64,000 nucleotides of DNA from the NCBI RefSeq assembly GCF_000143415.4, contig NW_003314336.1, forward strand, positions 501,417-565,416. The letters run 5' to 3'. The translations under genes and the position numbers were made by a program. Positions 13,640 to 24,665 of the stretch are shown in pieces. The DNA comes from Selaginella moellendorffii. Its lineage: Eukaryota > Streptophyta > Lycopodiopsida > Selaginellales > Selaginellaceae. The notes under the pieces were generated by a model. It ran no database searches and was not told the origin of the DNA. It saw only the letters and a list, made by a program, of their open reading frames with translations. Every line of letters starts with the position of its first letter. Positions within the stretch are counted from its first letter, which is position 1.

Positions 13640-14040
13640 AGTTCCAAAGCGATAGCCCCATCTTCTAAAGCACGGAGTTTGACAAGTTTGCCTATCCAAA
13701 CTAGCGCAAGCTTTCAATGCAGCCATGCGCTCCGCTCTCAATTTGTTTTCACGCATGAGAACTATTTACTGTCAGCCATCCTCGAACGATTGTGGCTGCG
13801 TTGAAGGCCTGCTCCCTCCTGGCAACCGAAGAAGATAGCGTACTGGATGATGCGACTGAGAAGAAACGCGTGATCAAGTTTGAGTCGGTGAAAATCCGAG
13901 CGGTTTTGATTCGCATGTGTGCTGAGCCCGTGCCGAGTGTGGACGCTCGTGGAGTGTTCGACAGGCTGGATTTTTCGACTGTGTCATGGAACAGTTTGAT
14001 GCTTGGATACAATGCGCGGCTCGCCGTTCTTTCAGTGTAG
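13640..14040 (+). pseudogene. PPR pseudogene relic with internal inversion, unit 2
   Basis: 13792-14040 on the plus strand reads AALKACSLLATEEDS, KIRAVLIRMCAEPVPSVDA and RGVFDRLDFSTVSWNSLM, PPR-like. The adjoining 13640-13730 keeps PPR-like text on the minus strand (ALKACASLDRQT). The halves therefore point in opposite directions, unlike unit 1, which shows an inversion. It is not a functional gene. Confidence 0.65.
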
Positions 14041-14451
14041 GCCTGGATCATAGTCGGAGGAATGAACGCCTGTCAAACACGGCACTTCCATCTTCAACAA
14101 GGTGCTGACAAAGGCATCTGTGTCACAGCCACAGCTCGTCGGGAAATTCCTATAGATAGATCTTAAGCTTCACCAGTTTTCCATCATCAACCTTTAGCGC
14201 CTTGATTGTATTTACAGCCAAACCATTTGCCATACATTGTGATGAGAATACTTGCGCATGCCTGGCTTCTCGACAGACTCTTTTCTTCTTGCCCGCTGCG
14301 ATGTGGATGCCGCATATCCATCCATCTTTCGGATATTCTTACCTTAAACCGCACAGGATTAGTGGGAAGCTATGCTGTTTAAGCTAACCCAGCCTTTACT
14401 TTAGTGCATATATAAATAAATAAGGTCAAGTCCTTTAGGATCGTACGAGCT

Positions 14452-15213
14452 ATGGCGAGAGCAAGCAAGAGAAGTAGAGAAGACGACGGTATCATGGTGC
14501 CGACAAAGAAGCGTCGACTGAGAAGCGAGAGGGCTTGCAAGCTCACGGCCCAAGAGGTGAGGGATCAAAACTTGTACGGCGTGTGGGAGCACCACGACCT
14601 TCCGGACAACGTGTACCAGTGCCCAAGGTGCCAATCTTACAACACGCGGTTCGATTACTACAACAACGAGAAGAGTACTGGCAAGCGCGACCAGCCGCGC
14701 TACGCTTGTAGGTCGTGCAAGGGAAAATGGACACAAGGTGGCAAGGTAAGGAACGTATCGCTATCGCCCACTGGTGGAAATAAGAGAACTTCAAAGAGCC
14801 ATGGGGGAGACAAGATCACTCCAGTCGTCCAGGAAGAATTTGTAGGCGAATTATCTCAAGTTATGGGTAATTGTGTTGTGGGTTTTGATCAAACTACTTA
14901 TTGGGAGCAAGGTTATGGTGTTGGTGATTGTGCCCAACCTTTCTCTCACGAGGCTTTTGATCAAAACAGTTATTGGGAGCTTCTGCCAGGCTTGGGTCAA
15001 GGGCCTGTTGGTGATTGTGTGCAAGAAGTGTTTGCTCAAACTAGCGAGCTTGGCGATGGAGTGTTTGCTGATCAAGTTAGTCAGGAGTTTGTTGGTGGGG
15101 TTCAACGTGGAGATGTGCAAACCAATTGCTGGGGCCAACCTCAAGAAGTCAATGATGTGTTTCTTGATATTGAGGGATTTTTGGCAGACCTGCCAGAAAT
15201 ACAAGCTTGCTGA
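14452..15213 (+). CDS. Divergent Dof-type zinc-finger protein, copy 2
   Basis: 253 aa, intronless and nearly identical to copy 1 through the finger (same C-x2-C-x25-C-x2-C spacing, same FDYYNN). Differences include KVRNV for KVRDV and a longer acidic linker (QEEFVGELSQVMGN). Three GDC/NC-type modules follow, then the conserved DVFLDIEGFLADLPEIQAC end. The promoter block with TATATAAATA 43 nt before the ATG is conserved. An intact frame over 250 codons in three copies argues that these are genes, not relics. DNA-binding ability is inferred from the family. Confidence 0.82.
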   Translation: MARASKRSREDDGIMVPTKKRRLRSERACKLTAQEVRDQNLYGVWEHHDLPDNVYQCPRCQSYNTRFDYYNNEKSTGKRDQPRYACRSCKGKWTQGGKVRNVSLSPTGGNKRTSKSHGGDKITPVVQEEFVGELSQVMGNCVVGFDQTTYWEQGYGVGDCAQPFSHEAFDQNSYWELLPGLGQGPVGDCVQEVFAQTSELGDGVFADQVSQEFVGGVQRGDVQTNCWGQPQEVNDVFLDIEGFLADLPEIQAC

Positions 15214-16668
15214 TTCATGGAAATTTTTGTCAAAAGCTCTTATATATAGTTGCCAATTTTTTCAGAATTTTTGGTTTGCTCAAGTAAACTTGTAGGGGTA
15301 ATGAATATATCTAGAATATACTTGAATTTTCTGGGATATTCTACCATTTAACAGTTGTTATTAATTTATATTTAATCTTGAATTTATAATTTATAAACAC
15401 ATTTATAAATTATAAACTTTCCTAAGCAGTTTCTATTATATTCTAATTTATTCTACTATTTAATGGTTGATATATAATAAGATTAATCTTGTGTTTATAA
15501 ATTATAAACTTCCATTTGATCAACTAGATTAAAAATTTGCTGTGCATTGCATGCAGCAAAGCTTGGTTTGCTTAATAATAGTGCTTACTATTCATTAATT
15601 ATATTGATCAATTTTATGATTATAACATGTTTATAATTCATAAACACAAGATTAAATATCAACTTTCAGAATAAACTAAAATATGCTAGAAAGTGTTTAG
15701 GAATGTTTATAAATTATAAATACATGATTAATTTAAATGAATAACAACCGTTAGATAGTAGAATATCCCAGAGTATCCAAGTATATTCTAAGTATATTCA
15801 CTACCACTAAGCAAACCAATAAATAGAAATAATAATATTATTAAGCAAACTAAATATTGCACACACATTTAAAAATATACAAATTAGGAGTTTTTGCTGA
15901 ACATGGGCATCTGATGTGAGGGAGGACCAAATTTCTCACCCCAGGATTCTTCATGACTGGTTTGTAGGACTGACTAGAACACCCTCGTCGTCAAGCATTT
16001 CTGCCGCCTGTTCTCAAGCATCACCATGCTAGATGGATTGCTGGAGCACACGCCAGCATTTGCCAGGCACATCAAATCTTCTACCTGGTCAGCCTGAGGG
16101 CAAGGACCGGAGCTTCTCTGCTTCCTTCTAACTGTAAGAAATCTTTGGTGATCCATTCTAGTTCTCCGATTTTGAACTTTATCCAAAAGTAAATTAGGCA
16201 ATCTGAGAGGAATTTCGGCAAGCGAAGACTAATGTCTGATACCGCGGCATATTCTGTACCACCACCTTGCTCATGTTTTTTAGGTCATTTGGGAGAATAT
16301 GGATCTAGAGAGCATATACTTAGAATATATCCACCTCTAAGCAATATTTTGGTTTGTGGTTTGAGTATATTCTAGCATAACATAATCTTGAGTTCCCGAA
16401 ATTCCTCATAAATGTTGGCAAGTACATGTAATTAAAAGCACAAAACATAGAATATCTAAAAGTGAAGCGACAGTGGTTGCCTCCTCCGTGAGAAGCCGCC
16501 TTGAGAACCCTAGTATCACAATCTCTGTAGATCTGTGACAACAAGGGAAATCCATTTCTCAAGAGGAGAAAACTAAGAAGTGTTTCTTACCTCGTCAAGT
16601 TCTTCTATGTTTGGCTCCGCCAGACGAGTCTTCGATCATTTCCTGGAGACCAGGAATAAGAGTTTGCC

Positions 16669-17199
16669 TCACAAGTCACCATGTTGAGAGGATGAGCACT
16701 CGTGACTCCTTTCAGCTCCATCCGAAAGAAGAGTTCCAAAGCGATAGCCATGCCATCTTCTAAAGCACGGAGTTTGACAAGTTTGCCTATCCAAACTAGC
16801 GCAAGCTTTCAACGCAGCCACAAAGGTGAGAAAACCCCGGATCGTTCCATGAATGGAAACAGCTCCACTCGAGAACCAAGCCCGTGCGCTCCGCTCTCCA
16901 TTTGTTTTCACGCATGAGAACCATTTACTGTCAGCCATCCTCGAACGATTGTGGCTGCGTTGAAGGCCTGCTCCCTCCTGGCAACCGAAGAAGATAGCGT
17001 ACTGGATGATGCGACTGAGAAGAAACGCGTGATCAAGTTTGAGTCGGTGAAAATCCGAGCGGTTTTGATTCGCATGTGTGCCGAGCCCGTGCCGAGTGTG
17101 GACGCTCGTGGAGTGTTCGACAGGCTGGATTTTTCGACTGTGTCATGGAACAGTTTGATGCTTGGATACAATGCGTGGCTCGCCGTTTTTTCAGTGTAG
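16669..17199 (+). pseudogene. PPR pseudogene relic with internal inversion, unit 3
   Basis: As in unit 2: 16951-17199 on the plus strand reads KACSLLATEEDS...RGVFDRLDFSTVSWNSLM, while 16669-16900 on the minus strand reads FLTFVAALKACASLDRQT and, in another frame, a LELFFRMELKGV-like PPR segment. The shared inversion places it with unit 2. Confidence 0.65.
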
Positions 17200-17625
17200 G
17201 CCTGGATCATAGTCGGAGGAATGAACGCCTGTCAAACACGGCACTTCCATCTTCAACAAGGTGCTGACAAAGGCATCTGTGTCACAGCCACAGCTCGTCG
17301 CTCTGGACAGCGTGGATGGAAATGCCTATAGATAGATCTTGAGCTTCACCAGTTTTCCATCATCAACCTTTAGCGCCTTGATTGTATTTACACCATTTTT
17401 CTAAACCATTTGCCATACATTGTGCTGAGAATACTTGCGCATACCTGGCTTCTCGACAGACTCTTTTCTTCTTGCCCGCTGCGATGTGGATGCCGCATAT
17501 CCATCCATCTTTCGACTGATATTCTTACCTTAATAGTGGGAATCTACGCTGTTTAAGCTAACCCAGCCTTTACTTTAGTGCATATATAAATAAATAAGGT
17601 CAAGTCCTTTAGGATCGTACGAGCT

Positions 17626-18465
17626 ATGGCGAGAGCAAGCAAGAGAAGTAGAGAAGACGATGGTATCATGGTGCCGACAAAGAAGCGTCGACTGAGAAGC
17701 GAGAGGGCTTGCAAGCTCACGGCCCAAGAGGTGAGGGATCAAAACTTGTACGGCGTGTGGGAGCACCACGACCTTCCGGACAACGTGTACCAGTGCCCAA
17801 GGTGCCAATCTTACAACACGCGGTTCGATTACTACAACAACGAGAAGAGTACTGGCAAGCGCGACCAGCCGCGCTATATTTGTAGGTCGTGCAAGGGAAA
17901 ATGGACACAAGGTGGCAAGGTAAGGGACGTATCGCTATCGCCCACTGGTGGAAATAAGACTTTAAAGAGCCATGGGGGAGACAAGATCGCTCCAGTCGTC
18001 CAGGAAGAATTTGTAGGCGAATCATCTCAAGTTATGGGTGATTGTGTTGCGGGTTTTGATCAAACTATGTATTGGGAGCAAAGTCATGGTGTTGGTGATT
18101 GTGCCCAACCTCTCTCTCACGAGGGTTTTGATCAAAACAGTTATTGGGAGCTTCTAGGCTTGGGTCAAGGGCCTGTTGGTGATTGTGTGCAAGAAGTATT
18201 TGCTCAAACTAGCGAGCTTGGCGATGGAGTGTTTGCTGATCAAGTTAGTCAGGAGTTTGTTGGTGATTGTGAGCAAGAACTGTTTGCTCAAACTAGTGAG
18301 CTTGGCGATGGAGTGTTTGCTGATCAAGTTAGTCAGGAGTTTGTTGGTGGGGTTCAAGGTGGAGATGTGCAAACCAATTGCTGGGGGCAACCTCAAGAAT
18401 TCAACGATGTGTTTCTTGATATTGAGGGATTTCTGGCAGACCTGCCAGAAATACAAGCTTGCTGA
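17626..18465 (+). CDS. Divergent Dof-type zinc-finger protein, copy 3, with duplicated module
   Basis: 279 aa, intronless. N-terminus and finger are as in copies 1 and 2 (CPRCQSYNTRFDYYNN, then QPRYICRSCKGKWTQGGK). The C-terminal region has an in-frame duplication of one module: FAQTSELGDGVFADQVSQ occurs twice (from about 18199 and 18286), separated by EFVGDCEQEL, adding 27-29 residues. The second repeat has drifted slightly, so the duplication is not brand new. It lacks residues present in copies 1 and 2 (GGNKTLKS for GGNKRTLKS, ELLGLG for ELLPGLG), all by in-frame indels, which suggests selection for an open frame. Confidence 0.82.
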   Translation: MARASKRSREDDGIMVPTKKRRLRSERACKLTAQEVRDQNLYGVWEHHDLPDNVYQCPRCQSYNTRFDYYNNEKSTGKRDQPRYICRSCKGKWTQGGKVRDVSLSPTGGNKTLKSHGGDKIAPVVQEEFVGESSQVMGDCVAGFDQTMYWEQSHGVGDCAQPLSHEGFDQNSYWELLGLGQGPVGDCVQEVFAQTSELGDGVFADQVSQEFVGDCEQELFAQTSELGDGVFADQVSQEFVGGVQGGDVQTNCWGQPQEFNDVFLDIEGFLADLPEIQAC

Positions 18466-18647
18466 TTCATGGAAATTTTTGTCAAAAGAAAATTTATAGT
18501 TGGATCCCAGGGTTTCCAGAGAGTTTTCATTTGTTTGATGAGTAGAAGCCTACATAGAATTATATTTCAATCTGTATGTCAAATAATTTAGGATATGAAA
18601 AGCCGCAAAGATAAGAAAAAATATATACTTTTTCTTTTTCCTCTCTC

Positions 18648-21600
18648 TCAAAATAGTTTCCTGTCCACCAGTAAGCCGACGACGAAGGAGCTCACAGAAA
18701 CCGCGACAATGGTTGCTCCAAGGAACCCGGAGGAAGCCTTGCCCTGCTTTCCCACCACTTTGTCCTCGCCACTGCTCGTCTCCTCCTCCACAACTCCTGC
18801 GGAAGGAGCCGCTCCTTTCCTCCTCCTCGGCATTGCCTTGAGAGCTCCGGTATCGAAATCTCTGGAGATACTTCTCATCTGTGACGAAGATGAAAATCCA
18901 TGTCTTAGCAGCAAGCGAGGAAGAAGGAGAGAAAACTGTACAAGTGTGGTTCCTTACCTCGACTTCTTCAACGGCTGGCTCCGCTGGACGAGTTTCCAAC
19001 TTCTTGGCAAACGCTCCATTTACGTGGATCTCACTCAGCTTCTTACGAAGATCCTCTCTCTCGCCTTTGATACTAGATATCTGGTGTTCATCACAAAGTA
19101 TTAGAAGGAAAGAAGAAGACCAAGCAAGAGTTACCTCATTATCCAGCAGCTGCTTTTCCTTGGAAAACTCTTCGCTCATCGCGCTTAGCTTGGCGAGGAG
19201 CGACTTGGTCTCCGATGCGTAGCCATCTCGCTGCTGGGCCTCGCTCTCCTGCATTCGCGAGATCGTCTTCTCCTGCTCAGAAATGAGTCGAGCTGCTTCG
19301 TCCAGTTTTTCCTCCAGAGAGCTCGCCACACCTTGGACCTTCGCGAGCTCTGCTTGAAAGTTTGATGCCATAGCCTCGGCTTCCTTCTCGAGCTCTTGCA
19401 CCTTCTTACTTTCGGCGTCTTTGGATCTCGCAGCCTCTCGTTTGGTGGCCTCGAGCACTTCCTCCGTATTAGCCAGCTTCTCCGCCAGCTTCTCGATGGT
19501 ACTCTCGAGAGCGGCGATCTTCTCCGCTGCGGCTCTCTGGCTCTCCCCTGCGTCAGCCTGATGCTTTGCCGTAGCTTCTTCTGCGCTCGAAAGCTTGCCT
19601 CGCAGTTCTGCCTCGGCTTGGAAAGCCGACTTGAGAGTCTCCTCTTGGCCAGCCAAGGTCTCTTTCAAAGCTGTCAGCTTGGAGTTCACAGCCGAGAGCT
19701 CCTGCTCTCTTTCCGAGGCCACCTTTTCTCGTTCGCCTGCTGTTGCCTCGTGCATTGCTGAAGTTTCTTCTGCGAGCTTGAGCTGTTGACGTAGCTCCGC
19801 CTCGGTGTCAACAGCCGCCTTCAGAGTTTCTTCCTGACTCGCCAAAACCTTCTCTAGAGATGCCAGTTTCGAATGTAAACTCGACATCTCCTCTTCCAGC
19901 TCCGCAACCTTCTTGTTGGAGACGTTGGCGAGCTCTTCATAATGCGCCGATTTGCTCTCGGCAGCTTCGACGCTCCCTTGGAGTGTCACATGCATTTGAC
20001 GAGAGCTCTCCACAACTCCTTCGAGCTCGGAAGCCTTTGCCGCGTGAGTGGAAAGTTCTGCTTGGATTTCACGCAGCTTGTCCTCGAGCTGCGCAGAATT
20101 CTGGCTATACTCGTTGCTGGACTTCTCGTGAATCGCAGACGTCTCCTCCGCCGTCCGGAGCTTCTGCTCAAGTTCCTTCTCTCTTTCCACGCCGGAGCTC
20201 AAATCTCGCGCAAGAGCTTCGTGTCTAGAGGACGCCTCCTCCGTCTGTCTCGTTAGCGATTCTTGAAGCTCATTCAATGCCGCTTTATAATCTGCCTCTT
20301 GCTTTTCACCTGCTGCTCTGGACGCTTCGAGCTGCTCAGCGAGCTTCGCTTCCCTGTCCTTGGAATCTTGAAGCTCCGCTTGCAGTTTTGTAGTCAATTC
20401 TGCGGCTTCGTTAGCTTGACTTTGAAGAGCCAGGAGAGACTCTTTTAACTGCGAGGTCGTTGCCGAGGACTCTTCCAAGCTTCGCTCGTAGTTTTGGTAT
20501 TTCTCGTCGGCCAGGCTCAGCTTCTCATGGAGTTCCTTTTGAAGATCGTCGTGCTTTGCCTGAATCCCAGCTGCAGTCGCCACGTGTTTCTCTGCTGTTG
20601 ACTTTGCCTCTTCCAAATCACTCCGCAAGCCACTAATCACAAGCTCGCTCGACTTAAGCTTTTCTTCAGAAGCAGCGGCAATGGCTTCGATACTTGTCAG
20701 GCTCTCGCTAAGTTCCGCCACCGTCATCAGATGCTTTTGGGCATCACCTTCGTGGCCTGCGGCAGATTCCTCTGCGGAGCGCAACTTGGACTCCAATGCC
20801 GTGATCTTGCTCTCGGCGTCAGCTGCCGTCTGTTGAAGAAGCTGTAGTTGAGCTTCTGTTTCCTTCAAGATCGCCTCAAATTTGGAAGCGGCTGCCACCT
20901 TTTCTTTCAAGTTTTCGCATTCGGCCTGCCATGACTTGCTGCTTTCTTCAGCAACATCTCCTCTCGCCCGAGCTTCTTGAAGAAGTCGCTCAACATCTTT
21001 CGCTTTTTCCATCCACTCCTTAGCCTGTTCCTCTTGGACCGAAACGTTCTTCTTATACGTTTCAACCTCCTCGAGAGAATCCTTCGCATTCTTCTCGAGA
21101 TCATTCACCGAGGCTTTGAGAGCAGACACCTCAGCCTCCAGCTCAGCCATTGAAGCCCGAGCAGATTCGATCTCCACTTTGTGACTTTCAGCTTCGTCTT
21201 TCGATCGTGACTCCGCGTCCACTAGCAGCTTCTCAAGCTCACCCTTGGCTTTGGACAAAGCCTCCAGCTGACCATTGAGTGACGCCTCGGCGGACTTGCT
21301 TGCTTCTACTTCAGCCTCGGCTTTCTCAACCTTTTCCGTAAGGATTGCCACCTGACTGGAAAGCTCTTGGACTTTTTCCTCGCCAGCTTTTACCTCGGCA
21401 GCTTTGTCCGCTTGTAGCTTCTCCATATCTTGCTGCAAAGCCCGCAACTTTCCTTCCGTCTCCTTGGCAGCCAAGGCAGCCGATTCCTCGTTCTTCTTCA
21501 AGTCCGCGACAGCATCACTGGAAAGTTGGAGTTTTTCTGTGAGCTCATCCACTTGTGCTTGGAGGGCAGCGGCAGCTTCTTTGGATGACTGGAGGGCGAT

Positions 21601-22058
21601 GGATGCATTCTTGTCGCTGGTTTCCAGCTTAAGTTGCGATCCTTTCAACTGTTCTTCTAGCTCCTTCACGAGGCTCTGCGCATCGGCGACTTCCTTCTCC
21701 AGTTTCTCCTTGGTCAATGTGTGCTTCTCCATCGACGATAACAATTCCGCGAGCTTGGATTCAGCAGCATCGCTTCTCTTGCTGGCATCCTCGAGATTCT
21801 TCTTGGCATCCTCGAGCGACTCAAACAAAACGCCAGCCTTCTCCTTGGCAGTCTCTAGTTCCTTCTCCAATTCTTCCTTGCCGGCCAGCAATTTCTCTAG
21901 CTCGGTCACCTTGCTCTTGAGAGCGGTAGTTTCCTGTTTCCAGTGGAAGAAAATCGTCAGATCGGCACGGAAACGCGAACGAATCCAGCGAATCTCACCT
22001 CCTCGTCCTTCTCGAGCGCCGGTGCGACGACGGCATCCGAGTTCTCCGCATCGGCCAT
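18648..22058 (-). CDS. Long coiled-coil protein with C-terminal membrane anchor (PICC-like)
   Basis: Four exons: complement(21999-22058, 19135-21933, 18958-19080, 18648-18878), giving 1070 aa. All introns are GT-AG and phase 0. The start is set by splicing: exon 1 encodes MADAENSDAVVAPALEKDEE and exon 2 continues ETTALKSKVTELEKLL. The body is Ala/Glu/Lys-rich heptad sequence over about 950 residues with no globular domain, i.e. a rod. The last exon has a short basic stretch (KAMPRRRKGAAP) and a hydrophobic tail (GFLGATIVAVSVSSFVVGLLVDRKLF), the arrangement of a tail-anchored protein. Arabidopsis PICC and its relative have this architecture and a similar SRD..T..K.RR segment, from memory. A role in tethering or scaffolding at the ER or plasma membrane is inference. 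Confidence 0.85.
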
Positions 22059-23214
22059 TGGAATCCGAAATTCCTCCCAAATCTGGCCAAGAAATCCTCG
22101 TCTCGATCAATGCGCGTCAATGTGCCAAAGAAAAGATCATACCTCTCGGCCCGCGGCACGCCCTGGCGCAGCTCCCGATCCAATCAATCCCTAGAAAACC
22201 TAGCGCGCAACGCTGAGCCGCCTAGAACTCTCCTCCCACGAAGCACAGAAAAACAAGACCCTTCAAAGCCCTTTCAATGACATAGGCGCTTGCGTGGCAG
22301 ATATATCCTAGCTGGCGCACCGACGAGGCAAGCCCTAATCCCTGCTGGCATCATACGTGGCACATTGTATTGAAGACAAGGCCGGCGCTTTTGGTCACAG
22401 TCAGTGCCGACAGAAAATTCGTAGAAAAATGCGTGCGTTCCATCTTCTTTTTTTTCTAAACATCTCCTCCACAAACACGAGCACTGCTTTAGAACGATTC
22501 TCCACCAAAAGAAAGGAGCGCCATTGATGATCAATGGATGGAGCATCGATCTACAAAGTTTTTCCCTCAATGGTAAGAATGGAAAGAACACTAACATACC
22601 TTAGTTGTAAGAATCATGAACTGCGATATATCTCTTCAGTTTTTGTAGCAGAATAATTGTGGAGATCGAGCTACCGGTCGTCACTGAAAAAACTATGGTG
22701 ACATGTTACCCTCTTTAAAGTTGGAAGCTCTCAATTTTTGGAGGATACAAGCAAAGGTCCCACGATGGAGTGGAAGAACTGTTGAAACGATCGCAACTTA
22801 AGCTGGTTTGAAATCCAATTTTCTTCTAGTCTGTGCCCGTGCCTTATTATAACAAGCTTCTTTGTGTACAAAATACCTTCAGATACCAGTATTGGAGGCT
22901 GTCATTGATTTACTTCATAGTCAAACAAAGATTATATTTAAAAATGTAGTATTTTTCATATTGTCACTGCCCTAGTGGCAGAAGAAGCAAAACTCACATC
23001 CATGGTGCTTGGAGAGCCAATTCCAGGTGTTCTATGTGAATGGGTTCTTGTCACCCACAGGTTGCGTGACATTGAGAAATTGTCCCACAAAGGACGCTAA
23101 TACACCATGTTTGGCTTGGAATTAGCTTTCCCGAGCTCCATTTACAAGGCTCTCTTGGAGGATTGAAAACTATAGCCGGCCCAAATGTGTTTTCTGGAAG
23201 TTTCACAAGAACCA
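22059..23214. other. Intergenic region
   Basis: About 1.1 kb between the coiled-coil gene and the P450 array. 22059-22300 is the presumed promoter of the coiled-coil gene. The rest has only short frames without recognisable domains, and I see no RNA gene. Array homology begins about 23215, at the word CTCAAGCTGTGCCAG. Confidence 0.5.
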
Positions 23215-23999
23215 AGCGAACTCAAGCTGTGCCAGTTTTGATGTGCCAACAAGCCTTCGAGGAACGCATGATACCATGTTCTGATCTGGGATACTTGTGT
23301 TTGGTCATTACCCGCGGAGCATTTTCTTTCCAATCACAATGGTGAGGATTGTAAATTCAAAGCCCACACACTTAGAGGATTTATCTTAACTTCGATTTGA
23401 ACTAAGCTACATGCATAGTAGGATTCCCTTTGAGATTGAATTTCCTATGGCAAGCAATTTGTGATTATAAGTTTGGTCTACAGGTCATGTTACAGCCACA
23501 TGACTAAGGCTTAACACAAAAAGTAGCATTGATATACAGAAGATTCGGAGGAGCATCTTGCACATACCTACTCACCTTCTCCTGAATATCAATGACACCT
23601 TTGGTAGCAAGTCGTAGTGGTGTTACAAAATCACGGTGGTCCCCAGATTACCCTGATATGATGTAATTCCAGTCCGACCCTGAGTGAGTCCGATCTGTCC
23701 GTAAAAGCTCAAAGATAAGGGTTTCGATCCATCAAAACCAGGGGTTGCTTGAGCCCCAAGATCAACACAAGCTGAAACGGATATACATGAAACCACTCAT
23801 AACCAGAAGAAGAAGAAAAACATAGAGAAGAAACGTATGTTGCAACCAATGCCAGCTCTATTTGTGATAAGAAATGCATGGAGGCAGACCCTCTATTGAC
23901 TTCCTTGCATAAATACAAAGATGTCAATTGTAAAATCGTGCAGGAGGAAGCTATCTCTTACTATAAGTAGATTGCATACACTGGTGTATAAAATTACCC

Positions 24000-24438
24000 A
24001 TGGCAAGTATTGTAGCTCTGTCCTTGCTTACACTCTCTTTCGGTCTTCTATGGAGGATTCTAACGAAAATTGTTGATCGAAGCCTTCCTCCAGGCCCGCC
24101 TAGAGTGCCGCTTCTGGGTCACTTGCATTTGCTGGGTGTTCTTCCTCACAAATCTCTCTCGGATCTCTCAAGTAGATATGGCCCCGTCATGTTGCTCTGG
24201 TTTGGGTTTGCTCCAACGCTTGTGGTCTCTTCCCCAGATGCTGCAAGAGAAGTTCTGTGCACTCAAGATCTTGCCTTTGCTTCAAGGCCAAACATATCTT
24301 TAGCCAAGTACATGTTCTACAAGGACTTGGCATGGACCAGCTATGGTCCCTATTGGAGATTGATGAGGAAGGTCACCACTGTGGAACTCTTCACTGCAAA
24401 AAGGCTCGAGGAATCCAGAATGGTGAGGCACACGCAAG
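24000..24438 (+). pseudogene. P450 pseudogene a, 5' third only
   Basis: Reads from ATG through PPGPPRVPLLGHLHLL, RYGPVMLLWFGFAPTL and RRLMRKVTTVELFTAKRLE-type text to GAGGCACACGCAAG, then jumps directly into IFT70 intron 8 sequence at about 24440. The I-helix, ExxR and haem-binding regions are absent. A 6-nt in-frame deletion removes the NG codons after FYN. Any product would be about 155 aa with an unrelated tail (DYMQKQLMW). Confidence 0.9.
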
Positions 24439-24439
24439 A

Positions 24440-24665
24440 CTATATGCAAAAGCAACTAATGTGGTGACAAAGAGCATACCTACCAATGCTGAGTTCGGGA
24501 TACTGTCGCACTCCATGTTCCAGAATTTCTGCAAGAACACTAAGAGCTGCAAACTAACGTAAGGAAAATTCGTTCATTGATTGTCCAAGAATAACATTAC
24601 CTGGACCGTAAAGCTTTAGACGGTAAAGACAAACAGCTCTGTTCTAATCCAGCTCAAGCTGTGCC
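24440..24665 (-). pseudogene. IFT70 relic a (exon 8 to part of exon 7)
   Basis: Homologous to 52470-52683 of the complete gene: the exon 8 region coding for LSVLAEII, its splice signals, then exon 7 up to the array truncation point. Exons 9-19 were lost in the same deletion that removed the P450 3' part. No open frame is kept. Confidence 0.85.

Larger units (their letters stand above)
12463..15880 (+). repeat. Dof tandem repeat, unit 2
   Basis: Second copy of the unit. It carries the block 12545-12745 in the orientation opposite to unit 1, several rearranged short segments (12780-13320 is partly the reverse complement of 10000-10450 of unit 1), a PPR relic around 13640-14040 with its middle inverted, and Dof gene 2. 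Period to unit 3 is 3418 bp. It shares the inverted PPR middle with unit 3, so units 2 and 3 are the more recently related pair. Confidence 0.85.
15881..18490 (+). repeat. Dof tandem repeat, unit 3 (truncated)
   Basis: Third copy. Homology to the other units stops just after the Dof stop codon (common GGAAATTTTTGTCAAAAG at about 18472-18488), then diverges 60 nt before the end of the sequence that leads into the coiled-coil gene. The AT-rich tail of the unit is therefore missing. Confidence 0.8.
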
